64,000 bases of DNA from the NCBI RefSeq assembly GCF_900111395.1, contig NZ_FOHV01000006.1:62001-126000 (forward strand), written 5' to 3'. Positions within the stretch are counted from its first letter, which is position 1. Every line of letters begins with the position of its first letter. This DNA is from Thorsellia anophelis DSM 18579 (GTDB taxonomy: Bacteria > Pseudomonadota > Gammaproteobacteria > Enterobacterales > Thorselliaceae). The notes under the pieces were generated by a model. The model was not told where the DNA came from. It ran no database searches and saw only the letters and a list, made by a program, of their open reading frames with translations. The position numbers and the translations under genes were made by a program. Below are positions 1 through 12,097 of this stretch, in pieces.

Positions 1-216
1 ACCAATTTTAAGGCCTGGTTGAGGGCGTGCTTCCCCTTCAAACTCTTTATCCACTCCAGCCATAATTCTCAGCAGTGTAGATTTACCAGCGCCATTAAGA
101 CCTAAAACCCCTATTTTAACGCCCGCAAAAAAACTTAATGATATATTCTTTAGTATGTGCTTTTTTGGGGGGACGACTTTACCTAATCGGTGCATCGTAA
201 AAACGAATTGCGACAT
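1..216 (-). CDS. ettA: Energy-dependent translational throttle EttA (ABC-F), N-terminal part only
   Basis: The first 72 codons are in the window; the rest lies beyond position 1. The protein begins MSQFVFTMHRLGKVVPPKK and carries the Walker A GLNGAGKST at about residues 43-51, followed by MAGVDKEFEGEARPQPG, which closely follows EttA of E. coli. EttA is a soluble ABC-F ATPase that binds the ribosomal E site and gates the first elongation steps according to the ATP/ADP ratio. The start is the ATG at 214-216, preceded by a GAGG ribosome binding site. It reads out of the window, with its promoter in the gap up to 578. Confidence 0.95.
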   Translation of the reverse strand, partial: MSQFVFTMHRLGKVVPPKKHILKNISLSFFAGVKIGVLGLNGAGKSTLLRIMAGVDKEFEGEARPQPGLKIG

Positions 217-578
217 TGAAACCTCACTTGGAAAAGAAAAAACACAGACTCACCACAAAAATATACTTTTTATAGTCAGTTTGCCTGTGTCAGTTAAAAA
301 TTTTCACTAAGTCTAGCGTGTCAAAAAAAAATGTAAAGCAAATTAGCTATTATTGATTAATATAGAAAGTATTTTGGAGTTTAAGTATAAAATAAACAAT
401 AGATTTATTACATGCCAATTTGTTAACCATTAAAGTTCCACGATAAAAGGATAAATTAACCTATTTTTTTTAAATTTATCACCTTAACAGAACACACCTT
501 AACTAAATGATAAATAAATAATTAATATAATAATAACACTAAGCTAATTTGAATATCATTAACACATCCCACACAAAT
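217..578. other. Intergenic region, AT-rich, ettA promoter side
   Basis: No open frame of convincing length is present. The region is very AT-rich, with runs such as CAAAAAAAAATG. It must hold the ettA promoter (minus strand) and the 3' end of the panE transcript. I see no clear operator, RNA gene or strong terminator hairpin. Confidence 0.5.
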
Positions 579-1514
579 TTATTCACTTATTGTTAAAACC
601 TTTTGATTGACACACTGGTATAAAGCGTTATGTAAAGGCATGTTAATATTAAGTTGCTCCGCTACACGTAAAATATATCCTGTAATATAGTCAATTTCAG
701 TCGGTCTTTCACCTACATAATCTTGATACATTGATGAGTAATTATTGGAAGTTTTTTCAATAACATCTAAAGCATTCTCAAATAGGTCAACTCGTTCATC
801 ACTAAAAAGTTCTCCTACCCTAGTCAGCTTTTCAAATAATAATGTTAACTCTAAAGCAAGCCCTTCTATCTCAGCTCGATAATTCAAAAGCTCACCATTT
901 TTGCATTGGTATTTTACTGTCAAAGGGTTGATGAGTGCATTAATTGCTAATTTATGCCATTGTTGGCTTTTAATATTATCTGTCCATTTAACATGGGGAA
1001 GTGACTTATTAAGAGTTTTTAGTAAATTACTATCTAGAGGATGTGATGAATATTTTCCATTATTTATAACAGGTAATTGACCTATATGAGTTATGCCGCT
1101 TGCAGCGTGAATAACGGTTTTACCTTCGATATAAGCTGCTTGTGTTGTAATACCATAGTAGATTTGATGTTGGCGATCTGGAAATAGAGCACTAATTTTT
1201 TCACTTATTCCCATCCCATTATGCAAAACAATAATTGGAGTATTTTTTTTAATAAAAGGAAGGCTCTCTTGTAGTGCTGATACAATAGAAAATGCTTTTA
1301 AGGTCAGAAGAACAATTTCTGCTTTCTGTAATTCAACTAAATCATTTGCCTTACATGTTACTTCTGTTTGAATCTTACCTAAATCGCAAATAGTATAAGA
1401 AATCTGACTTGCATTCTTATCTTTTATCCAGGAATGGATAAAATGGTCTTTTAACGCGAAATAGTGCAACCATATTTTACCAAGCGCTCCTGCACCAATT
1501 ACTGTAATTTCCAA
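579..1514 (-). CDS. panE: 2-dehydropantoate 2-reductase (ketopantoate reductase)
   Basis: This 311-residue cytosolic protein reduces ketopantoate to pantoate with NADPH in pantothenate and CoA synthesis. The N-terminus MEITVIGAGALGK is the dinucleotide-binding GxGxxG motif of a Rossmann fold. The family signature WHKLAINALINPLT, with the catalytic lysine, lies near residues 185-200, and the C-terminal half is helical as in ApbA/PanE. The start codon is TTG (1512-1514), chosen because GGTGGAG sits four bases upstream and the glycine motif follows at once. It is a single gene with no operon partner. Paralogues of this family act on other 2-keto acids, so the exact substrate is inferred. Confidence 0.85.
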   Translation of the reverse strand: MEITVIGAGALGKIWLHYFALKDHFIHSWIKDKNASQISYTICDLGKIQTEVTCKANDLVELQKAEIVLLTLKAFSIVSALQESLPFIKKNTPIIVLHNGMGISEKISALFPDRQHQIYYGITTQAAYIEGKTVIHAASGITHIGQLPVINNGKYSSHPLDSNLLKTLNKSLPHVKWTDNIKSQQWHKLAINALINPLTVKYQCKNGELLNYRAEIEGLALELTLLFEKLTRVGELFSDERVDLFENALDVIEKTSNNYSSMYQDYVGERPTEIDYITGYILRVAEQLNINMPLHNALYQCVNQKVLTISE

Positions 1515-1965
1515 TTGACTCCACCTTTAGCTACATAATTAGCGAGTATTTAATTGCACTAAAATCATTTTATTCAAATAATCCAGCTATCAAAGAGTTA
1601 TTTTGCAATCAACAAAATTTAGTGTGTAAAGTTGACAAGATATTATACAAATAAGTGCGCCTGTTCTATTTTGTAACATGCTGACTTTTATTAGTAATTC
1701 AAACAGATCAAAATACCTGAAGTTACCTTTAAAAACAAAATAATTTGCTTGCTTTAGGGAATAATAACTATTAAAAATATTGAATACAAATGATTTTAAC
1801 TATTAAAATCACTCAAACTTGTAAATTAAATACAATGAACTAGCACTAATCGACACATATTGTTACAATGAGCGTTAGAATAGCTTACGAGCTTCAATAA
1901 CTTTTACAATTCAACCTATTTAATATATTAATATTCAGCAAATAATTACATCCGAGGATAAATTT
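1515..1965. other. Intergenic region with a 19-bp palindrome
   Basis: This 451-base AT-rich gap lies between divergent genes. The one ordered element is a palindrome at 1792-1810 (arms GATTTTAA and TTAAAATC around CTA), placed to act as an operator for either gene, though AT-rich palindromes also arise by chance. No RNA gene is recognisable. Confidence 0.4.
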
Positions 1966-2565
1966 ATGCATACTTATTTCAAAAACCAGAAAGGAATCAT
2001 AGCTTGTTTTGCGATGCTATTTCTCTCTCAATTTGCATATAGTGCTCCGACAACGCTTGGATATTACCAAGCAGGTCCTAATGAATTTCTTCCGGATACT
2101 AGACCTGCATGGGTAGGTCAAGGTAATGAAATACTTCAGAATAGCCCATTTACTAATCCAGATATTTTTTGCAAACTCCAAGGTGATGGATTTAGAACTT
2201 TTTCTTTAGGCGAATTTCAAGGAAGTTATAGATATTGGAACCTTTTTGGGAACTCGACTGCTTATAACCCTCAACATTGGAGCAAGTATTATAATAATGA
2301 CATTACACAACCCCGTCTTCCAAACATGGCAACATTAACAACAAGACAAGTGGGTGCTTTATTTAATGAATGGGGAGATTTAAATCAATATGGTAATGGG
2401 TGGGATAAACCGAATTACTGGGCAGTAGATACAACAACTGTACCGCAACGGCAAGCTTTAACAAATACAGGTACCGGGGTAGGTGGTTCAGGAAATACTG
2501 CTTATGGTGCTGTTTGTGTTTCTGACTTAATTCCAATCAAGGCCTTAAATAATACACCAACATAA
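1966..2565 (+). CDS. Small exported protein, possibly related to the DUF823 adhesin tail
   Basis: The protein has 199 residues and a Sec signal peptide of about 26 residues (hydrophobic IACFAMLFLSQF, then AYSA cleavage context). The mature part is rich in Trp, Tyr, Asn and Gly and has two cysteines (in DIFCKLQ and GAVCVSD) that could form a disulphide. It ends with YWAVDTTTVPQRQAL and AYGAVCVSDLI. That layout (YW-x-x-D, then a C-terminal Y-x-x-V-C) resembles the end of enterobacterial DUF823 adhesion domains, including the C-terminus of the protein at 45909-47969, so a surface role is possible. The relation is inferred from a short pattern. The start ATG follows GAGGATAAATTT. Confidence 0.6.
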   Translation: MHTYFKNQKGIIACFAMLFLSQFAYSAPTTLGYYQAGPNEFLPDTRPAWVGQGNEILQNSPFTNPDIFCKLQGDGFRTFSLGEFQGSYRYWNLFGNSTAYNPQHWSKYYNNDITQPRLPNMATLTTRQVGALFNEWGDLNQYGNGWDKPNYWAVDTTTVPQRQALTNTGTGVGGSGNTAYGAVCVSDLIPIKALNNTPT

Positions 2566-2647
2566 ATTCAATTATTTAATTCAAATTATACAAATATTGT
2601 AACCTATGCTTTACCACACAAAATTATTATTTGTATTTTCCATAAAA

Positions 2648-2669
2648 GGTGACCTATCAAACGGTCACC
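2648..2669 (+). terminator. Hairpin downstream of the small exported protein
   Basis: A perfect 7-bp stem (GGTGACC / GGTCACC) closes an 8-base loop and is followed by AAATTTTGG. The T tract is short, so it is a plausible but weak intrinsic terminator for the gene ending at 2565. The remaining gap to 2910 (345 bases in all from 2566) shows nothing else I can name. Confidence 0.5.
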
Positions 2670-2910
2670 AAATTTTGGTATAAATTATCCAATTTTTCAC
2701 TCACAATTCCTAACTTATATTTTCCTTTTTTGTTAGATTCAATTACTCATAATCTATGTTTCAAAATAGTAGGTTAAACTTAATTTGATATGAACACCTC
2801 TTATTTAGCATGCTTTTTTGATTCAAAATACTAGCTGATTTTGTTGTTCTAGTATAAGACTGTCACATTAATTACACTAGCAGTGTTCTTAACTAGCTTT
2901 TAAAGCAAAA

Positions 2911-3258
2911 TTACTTTAAATTTCTAAATTGTTTTTCAATATCATAAGCATTTGAAGTAACAAAACGTTCAATCTCATTTAAACGTTTTTTACTGGTTTG
3001 CAATTCTGCCTCTGCATTGTTTAACACACTTTTAAAGGGCTTTTTTCCATGCAGGCTAGCTTCATGGCCTGGTGCATCTTCAAGCACATACATCAAAATT
3101 AAATAAATTACTGTTGTAATAAAGAAAAAGCCAAAAAATAGAAATAACACAGCAATTAGTCTTACCAGTTTTGGCGAGACGCCTAAGAATCTTGCCACAC
3201 CGGCACAGACTCCCCCAATAATGCCTTCATTACTGACCCTATAGAGTTTCTTACTCAT
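2911..3258 (-). CDS. pspC: Phage shock protein C, inner-membrane stress sensor
   Basis: The 115-residue PspC-domain protein begins MSKKLYRVSNEGIIGG and contains the family core GVCAGVARFLGVSPKLVRL, then one long hydrophobic segment (about residues 35-60) and a polar C-terminal tail with coiled-coil character. With PspB it senses inner-membrane damage and draws PspA off PspF. I place the start at 3258: GGAGG lies five bases upstream of this ATG, and it overlaps the pspB stop as ATGA. A start five codons further upstream lacks such a site. It is the last gene of pspABC; no pspD or pspE follows. Confidence 0.92.
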   Translation of the reverse strand: MSKKLYRVSNEGIIGGVCAGVARFLGVSPKLVRLIAVLFLFFGFFFITTVIYLILMYVLEDAPGHEASLHGKKPFKSVLNNAEAELQTSKKRLNEIERFVTSNAYDIEKQFRNLK

Positions 3259-3650
3259 AATTTCCTCCGCCAATTTCTTATGTTACTGTCCAAGAATGTT
3301 TCAATCTGAAAGATTTGATTGTCTAACTTCATAATACTATTTGATAACCGCTCTAATTCGTTCATTGCGCTTCTACTATCTGTTGGCACACTGAAAATGT
3401 CATCTTCACGAATTCTTGTAAAATGTGCCTCCGGAAAATCTTTTGCAATAATTGACTGCAAAGTCATTACCCGAGCTGCCGTTTCTCGGCGCTGCTTTTC
3501 AAGTCGCTTAAGGGCCTCTATATCTGAATCGTTAATATAACTTTCGCTATTTTTACTACTTTTCATACCAAAAATTAACGTTAACGGTATAACCACAAAA
3601 ATGAGTATTGGTACTAATATCACAACCAAGATTACGCTAAAAATTGCCAT
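3255..3650 (-). CDS. pspB: Phage shock protein B, long form
   Basis: The protein has one N-terminal membrane segment (about residues 3-28) ending PLTLIFGMK, like E. coli PspB, then a charged helical region with EALKRLEKQRRETAARVMTLQSIIAKDFP, the part matching the PspB leucine-zipper region. It is 131 residues, against 74 in E. coli: some 55 residues are added after the DFP motif as a second helical stretch (MNELERLSNSIMKLDNQI) ending SNIRNWRRKL. It partners PspC in activating the stress response. Position between pspA and pspC and an ATGA overlap with pspC support the call. The ribosome site GGAGGG precedes the ATG. Confidence 0.85.
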   Translation of the reverse strand: MAIFSVILVVILVPILIFVVIPLTLIFGMKSSKNSESYINDSDIEALKRLEKQRRETAARVMTLQSIIAKDFPEAHFTRIREDDIFSVPTDSRSAMNELERLSNSIMKLDNQIFQIETFLDSNIRNWRRKL

Positions 3651-3719
3651 AAGCCCTCCGTTCTAATGATAATTAATTTATGACTCTTAATGCGTGCTTA
3701 CGCACGCATTAAGTTGGGC

Positions 3720-4382
3720 TTATACGCCTTGCATTTTTTTCTTTAACTCTGCAAGTTCATTTTCTATTTCTTCATTTGCTTGTAGTTCAGCAAATTCCGT
3801 TTTCAGATCTTTAGTTTTACCAAAGTTCATTGCTTCAGCTTCTGCATTCATATGATCAATTCGACGCTCTAATTGCTCAAAACGAGCCATAGCAGCTTCA
3901 GTTTTACCACTATCTAAACGTTTCCTTGCCTCAAGTGAATTACTTGCTACTTCTTGGCGTAGTGTTAACGTTTGTTGACGCGTTCTGGTTTCGGTCAATT
4001 TTTTCTCAAGTTCACTAATTTCACCTTTCATACGTTCAAGCGACTCTTCTAAATTAGCTAAATCTTTTTTAAGTACATTGACTAATTCAATAATACTTTG
4101 TTTTTCTAACAATGCTGCGCGGGCAAGATCTTCTTTATCGCGACGCAGCGCTAATTCAGCTTTTGACTGCCATTCAGCAGCTTGAGCTTCACCCTCTTCA
4201 ATTTTGCGCTCAATTTGTTTTCTTTCAGCAAGTGCTCTTGCTGATGTTGTTCTAATCTCTACTAATGTATCTTCCATTTCTTGAATCATTAGACGCAGCA
4301 TTTTTTCTGGATCTTCTGCTTTGTCTAATAATGTTGTGATATTCGAATTAATGATATCAGTAAAACGTGAAAATATGCCCAT
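3720..4382 (-). CDS. pspA: Phage shock protein A, membrane-repair effector and PspF inhibitor
   Basis: The 220-residue protein (222 in E. coli) begins [19 protein letters not shown], the amphipathic membrane-binding helix of PspA, and is almost entirely coiled coil, with [19 protein letters not shown] and a Glu/Lys-rich tail. It is an ESCRT-III/IM30-fold protein that binds stressed inner membrane and, when free, holds PspF inactive. It is first in pspABC, with AAGGAGT before the ATG and a leader of about 110 bases from a sigma-54 promoter candidate at 4505-4520. Confidence 0.95.
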   Translation of the reverse strand: MGIFSRFTDIINSNITTLLDKAEDPEKMLRLMIQEMEDTLVEIRTTSARALAERKQIERKIEEGEAQAAEWQSKAELALRRDKEDLARAALLEKQSIIELVNVLKKDLANLEESLERMKGEISELEKKLTETRTRQQTLTLRQEVASNSLEARKRLDSGKTEAAMARFEQLERRIDHMNAEAEAMNFGKTKDLKTEFAELQANEEIENELAELKKKMQGV

Positions 4383-4504
4383 GATAGACTCCTTAAGATT
4401 GTTTTAAATTAGCTATGGCTAGCATCATACTTGTATTTGGCAATATTATTTTTGCCCAGTTATTTTATTGATGTCAAAAAGCGCTTTGCTGACACTAATC
4501 TTAT

Positions 4505-4520
4505 ATCAAAGATCGTGCCA
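4505..4520 (-). promoter_or_regulatory. Sigma-54 promoter candidate for pspABC
   Basis: Read on the minus strand this is TGGCACGATCTTTGAT. It matches the -24/-12 consensus TGGCACR-N4-TTGCW with the right spacing and one clear departure (TTGAT for TTGCA/T at -12). It lies about 120 bases upstream of pspA, in the position expected from PspF control. The AT-rich remainder of the 4383-4832 gap would hold the PspF enhancer and IHF sites, which I cannot pinpoint. Confidence 0.7.
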
Positions 4521-4832
4521 ACTTTTTTTTAAATCAGTTTCATCAATCACCTTAAAAAATAAATTCATTAACAATCAAATTAATAGCTGATTATCACAAG
4601 AGGATAAAAATTTAATCATATCGTTTAGCTCACTTTTTAAAGTACATATCCCTATTTCACTCTCTCGCATATTGGTAATTTAAACCATTAATTGGCTAAA
4701 ATAGCCATTTTATGGTATATTTAAAATATATTACCACCCAAATAATGCAATGCTTCATTATGATGTTCGTGGATTCTCTTTATGAGGATGCTTCTACTCA
4801 TATTCACACAGGATTTGACTCAAGGCTGACAA

Positions 4833-5915
4833 ATGAATTTTAATGACTCTTTAATTGGTGAAGATAACGCGTTTTTAGCAGCGATAGAACAAACGTCTAA
4901 AGCTGCTTCTTTGACTAAGCCTGTATTAATTATTGGAGAACGTGGTACAGGTAAAGAACTCATTGCACAAAGACTTCACTACCTATCTAAGCGTTGGCAA
5001 GGGCCTTTTATTACACTTAATTGTGCTGCATTGAGTGAACAATTACTAGATTCAGAATTATTTGGACATGAAGCTGGTGCATTTACCGGGGCCCAAAAAC
5101 GCCATCAAGGTCGATTTGAACGAGCCGATGGCGGCACGCTTTTTTTAGATGAGCTAGGTAATGCGCCAATGCTAGTTCAAGAGAAATTACTTAGAGTAAT
5201 TGAATATGGCCAGCTAGAACGAGTTGGAGGCAGTCAGCAACTTAAATTTAATGTACGGCTTGTGTGCGCAACAAATGAAGATCTGCCAAAACAAGCTAAA
5301 CTTGGGTATTTTAGGGCAGATTTACTCGATAGATTAGCATTCGATGTCATTCATCTACCGCCTTTAAGAGAACGCAGATCAGATATATTGCTTCTAGCTA
5401 ATCATTTTGCAATTGCTATGTGCCGTGAATTAAGCTGGTCATTTTTTCCAGGATTAACCCAAAATGCAATAAATGAGCTACTTGGCTATGACTGGCCTGG
5501 TAATATTAGAGAACTAAAAAATGCCATTGAGCGATCTATTTATCGTCATGAAAATCAAGCAAGCCCTATTGATAATATTATTATTGATCCCTTTAAGCCA
5601 CTTAAAACAAGTGTAATAAGAGAATTTGAAGCATCAACTAATCTAGACCAGCCCAACCTAGAACCAACAACGACACTCCATGAATCTAATGTTATATGTG
5701 AATCTAAACATCAATCATCCATACCCAATATATATGAAAAGAATACTGAGCGCCCCAAACAACTTCCTATTAACCTTAAAGATCACTTAGAGAAAATCAG
5801 ATCTGAATATGTAGAGCTAGCCTTACAAACAGCGAAATACCATCATAAGGAAGCGGCGCAATTACTTGGTTTGACTTATGACCAGTTTAGAACTATTATC
5901 AGGAAAAAAATATAA
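4833..5915 (+). CDS. pspF: PspF, sigma-54 enhancer-binding activator of the psp operon
   Basis: This 360-residue AAA+ activator has no N-terminal receiver domain, as is typical of PspF. Walker A GERGTGKE is at residues 35-42, the sigma-54 contact loop GAFTGA at 82-87, and the Walker B region reads GGTLFLDELGNAP. The loop SKRWQG around Trp55 matches the tryptophan loop through which PspA inhibits E. coli PspF. A Fis-type helix-turn-helix closes the protein (EAAQLLGLTYDQFRTII). It is about 35 residues longer than E. coli PspF because of a Ser/Asn/Pro-rich linker near residues 265-315. It is divergent from pspA, the usual arrangement. Confidence 0.95.
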   Translation: MNFNDSLIGEDNAFLAAIEQTSKAASLTKPVLIIGERGTGKELIAQRLHYLSKRWQGPFITLNCAALSEQLLDSELFGHEAGAFTGAQKRHQGRFERADGGTLFLDELGNAPMLVQEKLLRVIEYGQLERVGGSQQLKFNVRLVCATNEDLPKQAKLGYFRADLLDRLAFDVIHLPPLRERRSDILLLANHFAIAMCRELSWSFFPGLTQNAINELLGYDWPGNIRELKNAIERSIYRHENQASPIDNIIIDPFKPLKTSVIREFEASTNLDQPNLEPTTTLHESNVICESKHQSSIPNIYEKNTERPKQLPINLKDHLEKIRSEYVELALQTAKYHHKEAAQLLGLTYDQFRTIIRKKI

Positions 5916-6064
5916 TCGCCGTATATTATTTAGCTAATCTAGTTGTTAATCATGATATTATCTAGCTGAGATTGCTCCCGGGTAAGCAATCTGCAATTTA
6001 GTATCAGATTAATCGCAATCAATTAGTTCTAGAGAATCTAGTATAAAATCTACTGGAGATAATT

Positions 6065-6322
6065 ATGTTCAGTCAAGAAGATAGAGATGCATTGATGACC
6101 CTAAAGTACGTTGGGGAAAAGGTTATTGATAGACTTGAAGAAATTGGTTTTAGCAGTTTTGAACAATTAGCTGCATCTGATGTACAGTCCATTTTGAACG
6201 ATGTTTCAGCTGCACTAAACAGCACTTGCTGGAAAAATAGTCCCCAAGCTAAAATGTCAATCACTAATATAATTGAGTATGCTAAACAAAATATTGATAC
6301 ACAAATCAAAGATATGTTATGA
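6065..6322 (+). CDS. Small helix-hairpin-helix protein (Cdd1 / pathogenicity-locus type)
   Basis: This 85-residue soluble protein has the pattern LMTLKYVGEKVIDRLEEIGFSS..LAASDVQSIL, which reads as a helix-hairpin-helix DNA-binding motif (VGEKVIDRLEEIGF) and resembles the small Cdd1-type family named for a pathogenicity locus. Such proteins are widespread and of unknown function. The start ATG follows GGAGATAATT. It stands alone between pspF and yajQ. The fold assignment comes from the motif alone. Confidence 0.65.
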   Translation: MFSQEDRDALMTLKYVGEKVIDRLEEIGFSSFEQLAASDVQSILNDVSAALNSTCWKNSPQAKMSITNIIEYAKQNIDTQIKDML

Positions 6323-6676
6323 ATATATTCACACCATTTAAATATCTGACATGATATTATTGCTGATACAACCTATAAGCCCATCTAAAGCTACTTAATT
6401 GATAAGCACCATCTGATTTTTTCGTTAAACAGTGATATAATAAGAAAATAGAATATAGCCATTTATTGTCTATATTAACTTGTTCCATTACTCACACGGC
6501 TAGTTTAAATAATGAGTATTAGCCAGCGTGTACTAGAAAACGATGTACAATTTAATATTCAACAAGGTAGATTGAAGTAATAATCTGATAATCTTAATCA
6601 TAATTTTTGAAAATTACTTTGGTTTGTAAGTATTCTACTGCCTGAATTATAGTTAAATTTCTATTAGGAGTTATAA
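6323..6676. other. Intergenic region with an imperfect hairpin
   Basis: The gap separates the small HhH gene from yajQ. An imperfect inverted repeat near 6495-6532 (CACACGGCTA pairing with TAGCCagCGTGT) may end the upstream transcript. The yajQ promoter must lie downstream of it. No small gene with a convincing ribosome site is visible. Confidence 0.35.
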
Positions 6677-7168
6677 ATGCCTTCATTTGATATTGTGTCG
6701 GAAATTGATTTACAAGAAGTACGTAATGGTGTTGAAAATGCCTTGCGTGAGGTCACCAATCGTTTTGATTTTAGAGGTGTGCTTGCACAAATCGAATTAA
6801 ATGATAAAGATAAAACCATTAAAATTACAAGTGAGTCTGATTTCCAAGTAAAACAGCTTATTGATGTCTTAAAAGATAAACTACTAAAACGCGGAATTGA
6901 AGGCACAGCCTTAGAAATCCCTGAAGATTCAGTCCATAGTGGTAAAACTTTTAGCATAGAAGCTAAATTAAAACAAGGCATTGACACCCCAACAGCTAAG
7001 CTGCTCGTTAAAACTATCAAAGAGAGTAAAATTAAAGTACAAACTCAAATCCAAGGTGAGCAAGTGCGTGTAACAGGCAAGGCAAGAGATGATTTACAGG
7101 CAACCATTGCACTGATTAAACAAGCTGACCTAGGTCAACCATTTCAATATATTAATTTTAGAGATTAA
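6677..7168 (+). CDS. yajQ: YajQ family nucleotide-binding protein
   Basis: This 163-residue cytosolic protein starts [20 protein letters not shown] and continues NRFDFRG, both hallmarks of YajQ; length agrees with the family. It folds as two ferredoxin-like domains. Members bind nucleotides, and in Xanthomonas and Pseudomonas they bind cyclic di-GMP and alter transcription factor activity; in E. coli the role is unsettled. The start ATG follows TTAGGAG. It is monocistronic, with a hairpin at 7198-7237 behind it. Confidence 0.93.
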   Translation: MPSFDIVSEIDLQEVRNGVENALREVTNRFDFRGVLAQIELNDKDKTIKITSESDFQVKQLIDVLKDKLLKRGIEGTALEIPEDSVHSGKTFSIEAKLKQGIDTPTAKLLVKTIKESKIKVQTQIQGEQVRVTGKARDDLQATIALIKQADLGQPFQYINFRD

Positions 7169-7197
7169 TCCATAGAACCTCACCATTAGCCTGCTTA

Positions 7198-7237
7198 ACG
7201 AGATTTTGATTTTAATATTATTAATACAAAATCTCGT
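7198..7237 (+). terminator. Hairpin downstream of yajQ
   Basis: A perfect 11-bp stem (ACGAGATTTTG / CAAAATCTCGT) with an 18-base AT-rich loop lies 30 bases after the yajQ stop. The following ACTTATATAG is only weakly T-rich, so termination strength is uncertain. Confidence 0.5.
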
Positions 7238-7329
7238 ACTTATATAGAGTAAAACTATAAAAACTAGCCCTTTTATTTATACCAAATCCCACGCATTAAA
7301 TTTATATTTTATTTTTTTAAATTACGTAT

Positions 7330-7352
7330 TTAAATGAGATAATCTCATTTAA
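7330..7352. promoter_or_regulatory. 23-bp near-perfect palindrome, candidate operator of the beta-glucoside operon
   Basis: Two perfect 11-base arms (TTAAATGAGAT and ATCTCATTTAA) flank one central base. The site is about 170 bases upstream of the EIIBC gene, in the only long gap before it (7169-7519). Its size suits a dimeric repressor of the LacI or GntR type, but no regulator gene lies in this locus, so the partner is unknown. Confidence 0.55.
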
Positions 7353-7519
7353 TTGTATCGCCTGAAATATCAAATCAACACCAAAACAAGTAATTCACTT
7401 GAGTTAGTCCCTATTGTTAGCTCATAATAGCGAAATAACTTACTCTGACAGTTACTTTCATCCTAATATTTGATACTGATTAATCCAATTTTTATTTTAT
7501 CCTTTAAGGAGGGTAATTC

Positions 7520-10409
<2,890 letters not shown>

Positions 10410-10588
10410 ATTGTCACTTTTTTAATGTATGGATACTTAATTGGAAGTCATCGTATTAGGTATCCATAATCGAGCTAAATTTGCGTAATGAGTGCCTGTA
10501 AATGATTTCTCTGCATTGCATATGTGAGCTTTAGGTTAAAGATTGACTTGTTCTAACATATATCTAATTTTTCGAAAAAAGGAATTGA

Positions 10589-11968
10589 ATGATGTTCAAT
10601 TTTATTAAAAACTTATTTGATCAAATTTTCCCGTTAAAAGATGATCCAAGACGAGCTATGGAACTTGTATACCAGCATACTATCCGTTTTGGTAAAGCGA
10701 TAACACCTATTATCGCCGTAGAACAACAAGATGAAATTGGTATTGCCTACCAATTAAATAATGGGCTGCAAAATTATTACTCTGATGAAGTGAATCAGAC
10801 GCTAATTGAACTTGGTTTAGATCCAAGTCTTGTCACAGAAAACCAACTTAAACAATATGGTTCTGAATTATTTAAAGCGGCCGTGAGATCTATGTTATCA
10901 GACTGCGGACTTTTTTATGAGGTAACGTCAAGCAGTGGGCGATCTATTGTTGAAGCCTTTGATTCTCACTTGATGAATCATGATTTAGATTTTTCAACCC
11001 TATTTCCTAATCATACAGAATCTTCAATGGCGGCAATGAGCGCAGCTAAAGCTCTGTCTCTCTATATTGATGCATTAAAGCAATATGGTATCTTACCAAT
11101 TGCCATATCACTTAAAACTGGCTATCTTTTAAGTACAATTAAAATAGATAAATCTCCTGAATTAGAGTCAATTAAACAACAATTCGGTATTGAGCTAGGA
11201 ATAGAGCCTTTCTTGCATCCCCTATATTATGAGAGCCTTAATGTTCAAACAGACGATGATGAGAGCATTCAAAACAACGCACCACAAGATGAGTCAGATT
11301 CTGAGATAGATAATCATCCTACCTTAGCAAATACACCCCATTTTTTCGATGATTTACCTAGTTCTAAATTAGCTGCTCTTTCGTTTATGCAACAGATTCG
11401 AAAAGCGCATGATGATCTTTATCCATTACTTGCTCTATCAACGAGTGAAATCAATGAGTTTCATTTGGCCTACCTTGAAGTAAGAACAGATATTTTTACT
11501 GAAATTGAGAATGATGTTTGGAATTACTTGCTTCATACCTATCAATCTATTAATGATACTCGCCTAGAGTCATTAACTGACGAGATGATTAATGCTTACT
11601 TAAATGAAAATACCCTTTTCATGCAATTAAGCAATTTTATGATATCTATTCCCTATTCAATTCAGATTGATTTAATGGATGCTTTTACATTAATTGAAGA
11701 AGTCATAGGAAGACTCGAACAGCAAAACATTGCAATTCCAGCAAAAATCCTCGCTCTTTTAGAAGAAGCAGAAGAATCGACACATTACGAATCACTCATG
11801 ACACAATTACAAGCAATTTTACAGAGCCTAAGGATGTCGCTTGTGATGTTTGAGACAGGAGAAGATCACTCCTTTTACTTTTTGGTTAAACAAACAAACC
11901 TGGACCAAATTTTAGAGTTATCACGTGTGGGCCTACTTTCTGTTCATCAGTTCAAAGGTAGTTTATGA
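10589..11968 (+). CDS. Unrecognised 459-residue acidic cytosolic protein
   Basis: I do not recognise this protein. It has no signal peptide and no membrane segment. Residues 1-210 form one mostly helical unit (PRRAMELVYQHTIRFGKAI near the start), residues 215-250 an acidic low-complexity linker (TDDDESIQNNAPQDESDSE), and residues 255-459 a second helical, leucine-rich unit. It has no nucleotide-binding or zinc motif that I can see. AAAAAGG precedes tandem ATG codons at 10589 and 10592. It stands alone between the beta-glucoside operon and the broken flagellin gene, with a hairpin at 11991-12030 downstream. Codon usage looks like its neighbours. Confidence 0.75.
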   Translation: MMFNFIKNLFDQIFPLKDDPRRAMELVYQHTIRFGKAITPIIAVEQQDEIGIAYQLNNGLQNYYSDEVNQTLIELGLDPSLVTENQLKQYGSELFKAAVRSMLSDCGLFYEVTSSSGRSIVEAFDSHLMNHDLDFSTLFPNHTESSMAAMSAAKALSLYIDALKQYGILPIAISLKTGYLLSTIKIDKSPELESIKQQFGIELGIEPFLHPLYYESLNVQTDDDESIQNNAPQDESDSEIDNHPTLANTPHFFDDLPSSKLAALSFMQQIRKAHDDLYPLLALSTSEINEFHLAYLEVRTDIFTEIENDVWNYLLHTYQSINDTRLESLTDEMINAYLNENTLFMQLSNFMISIPYSIQIDLMDAFTLIEEVIGRLEQQNIAIPAKILALLEEAEESTHYESLMTQLQAILQSLRMSLVMFETGEDHSFYFLVKQTNLDQILELSRVGLLSVHQFKGSL

Positions 11969-11990
11969 TTGAATAGGAGCGATATTTCAT

Positions 11991-12030
11991 ATAGGTATAT
12001 TCACAGTTATTTCACTATGAATATACCTAT
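11991..12030 (+). terminator. Hairpin after the 459-residue protein gene
   Basis: A perfect 13-bp stem (ATAGGTATATTCA / TGAATATACCTAT) encloses a 14-base loop, 23 bases after the stop at 11968. There is no T run after it, so it may protect or weakly end the transcript. Confidence 0.5.
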
Positions 12031-12097
12031 ATAATGCATGGATTAACCATTTATTGAAACTGAACGGTCTAGATTTGTTCATAGAGTAAGTTTGTAC

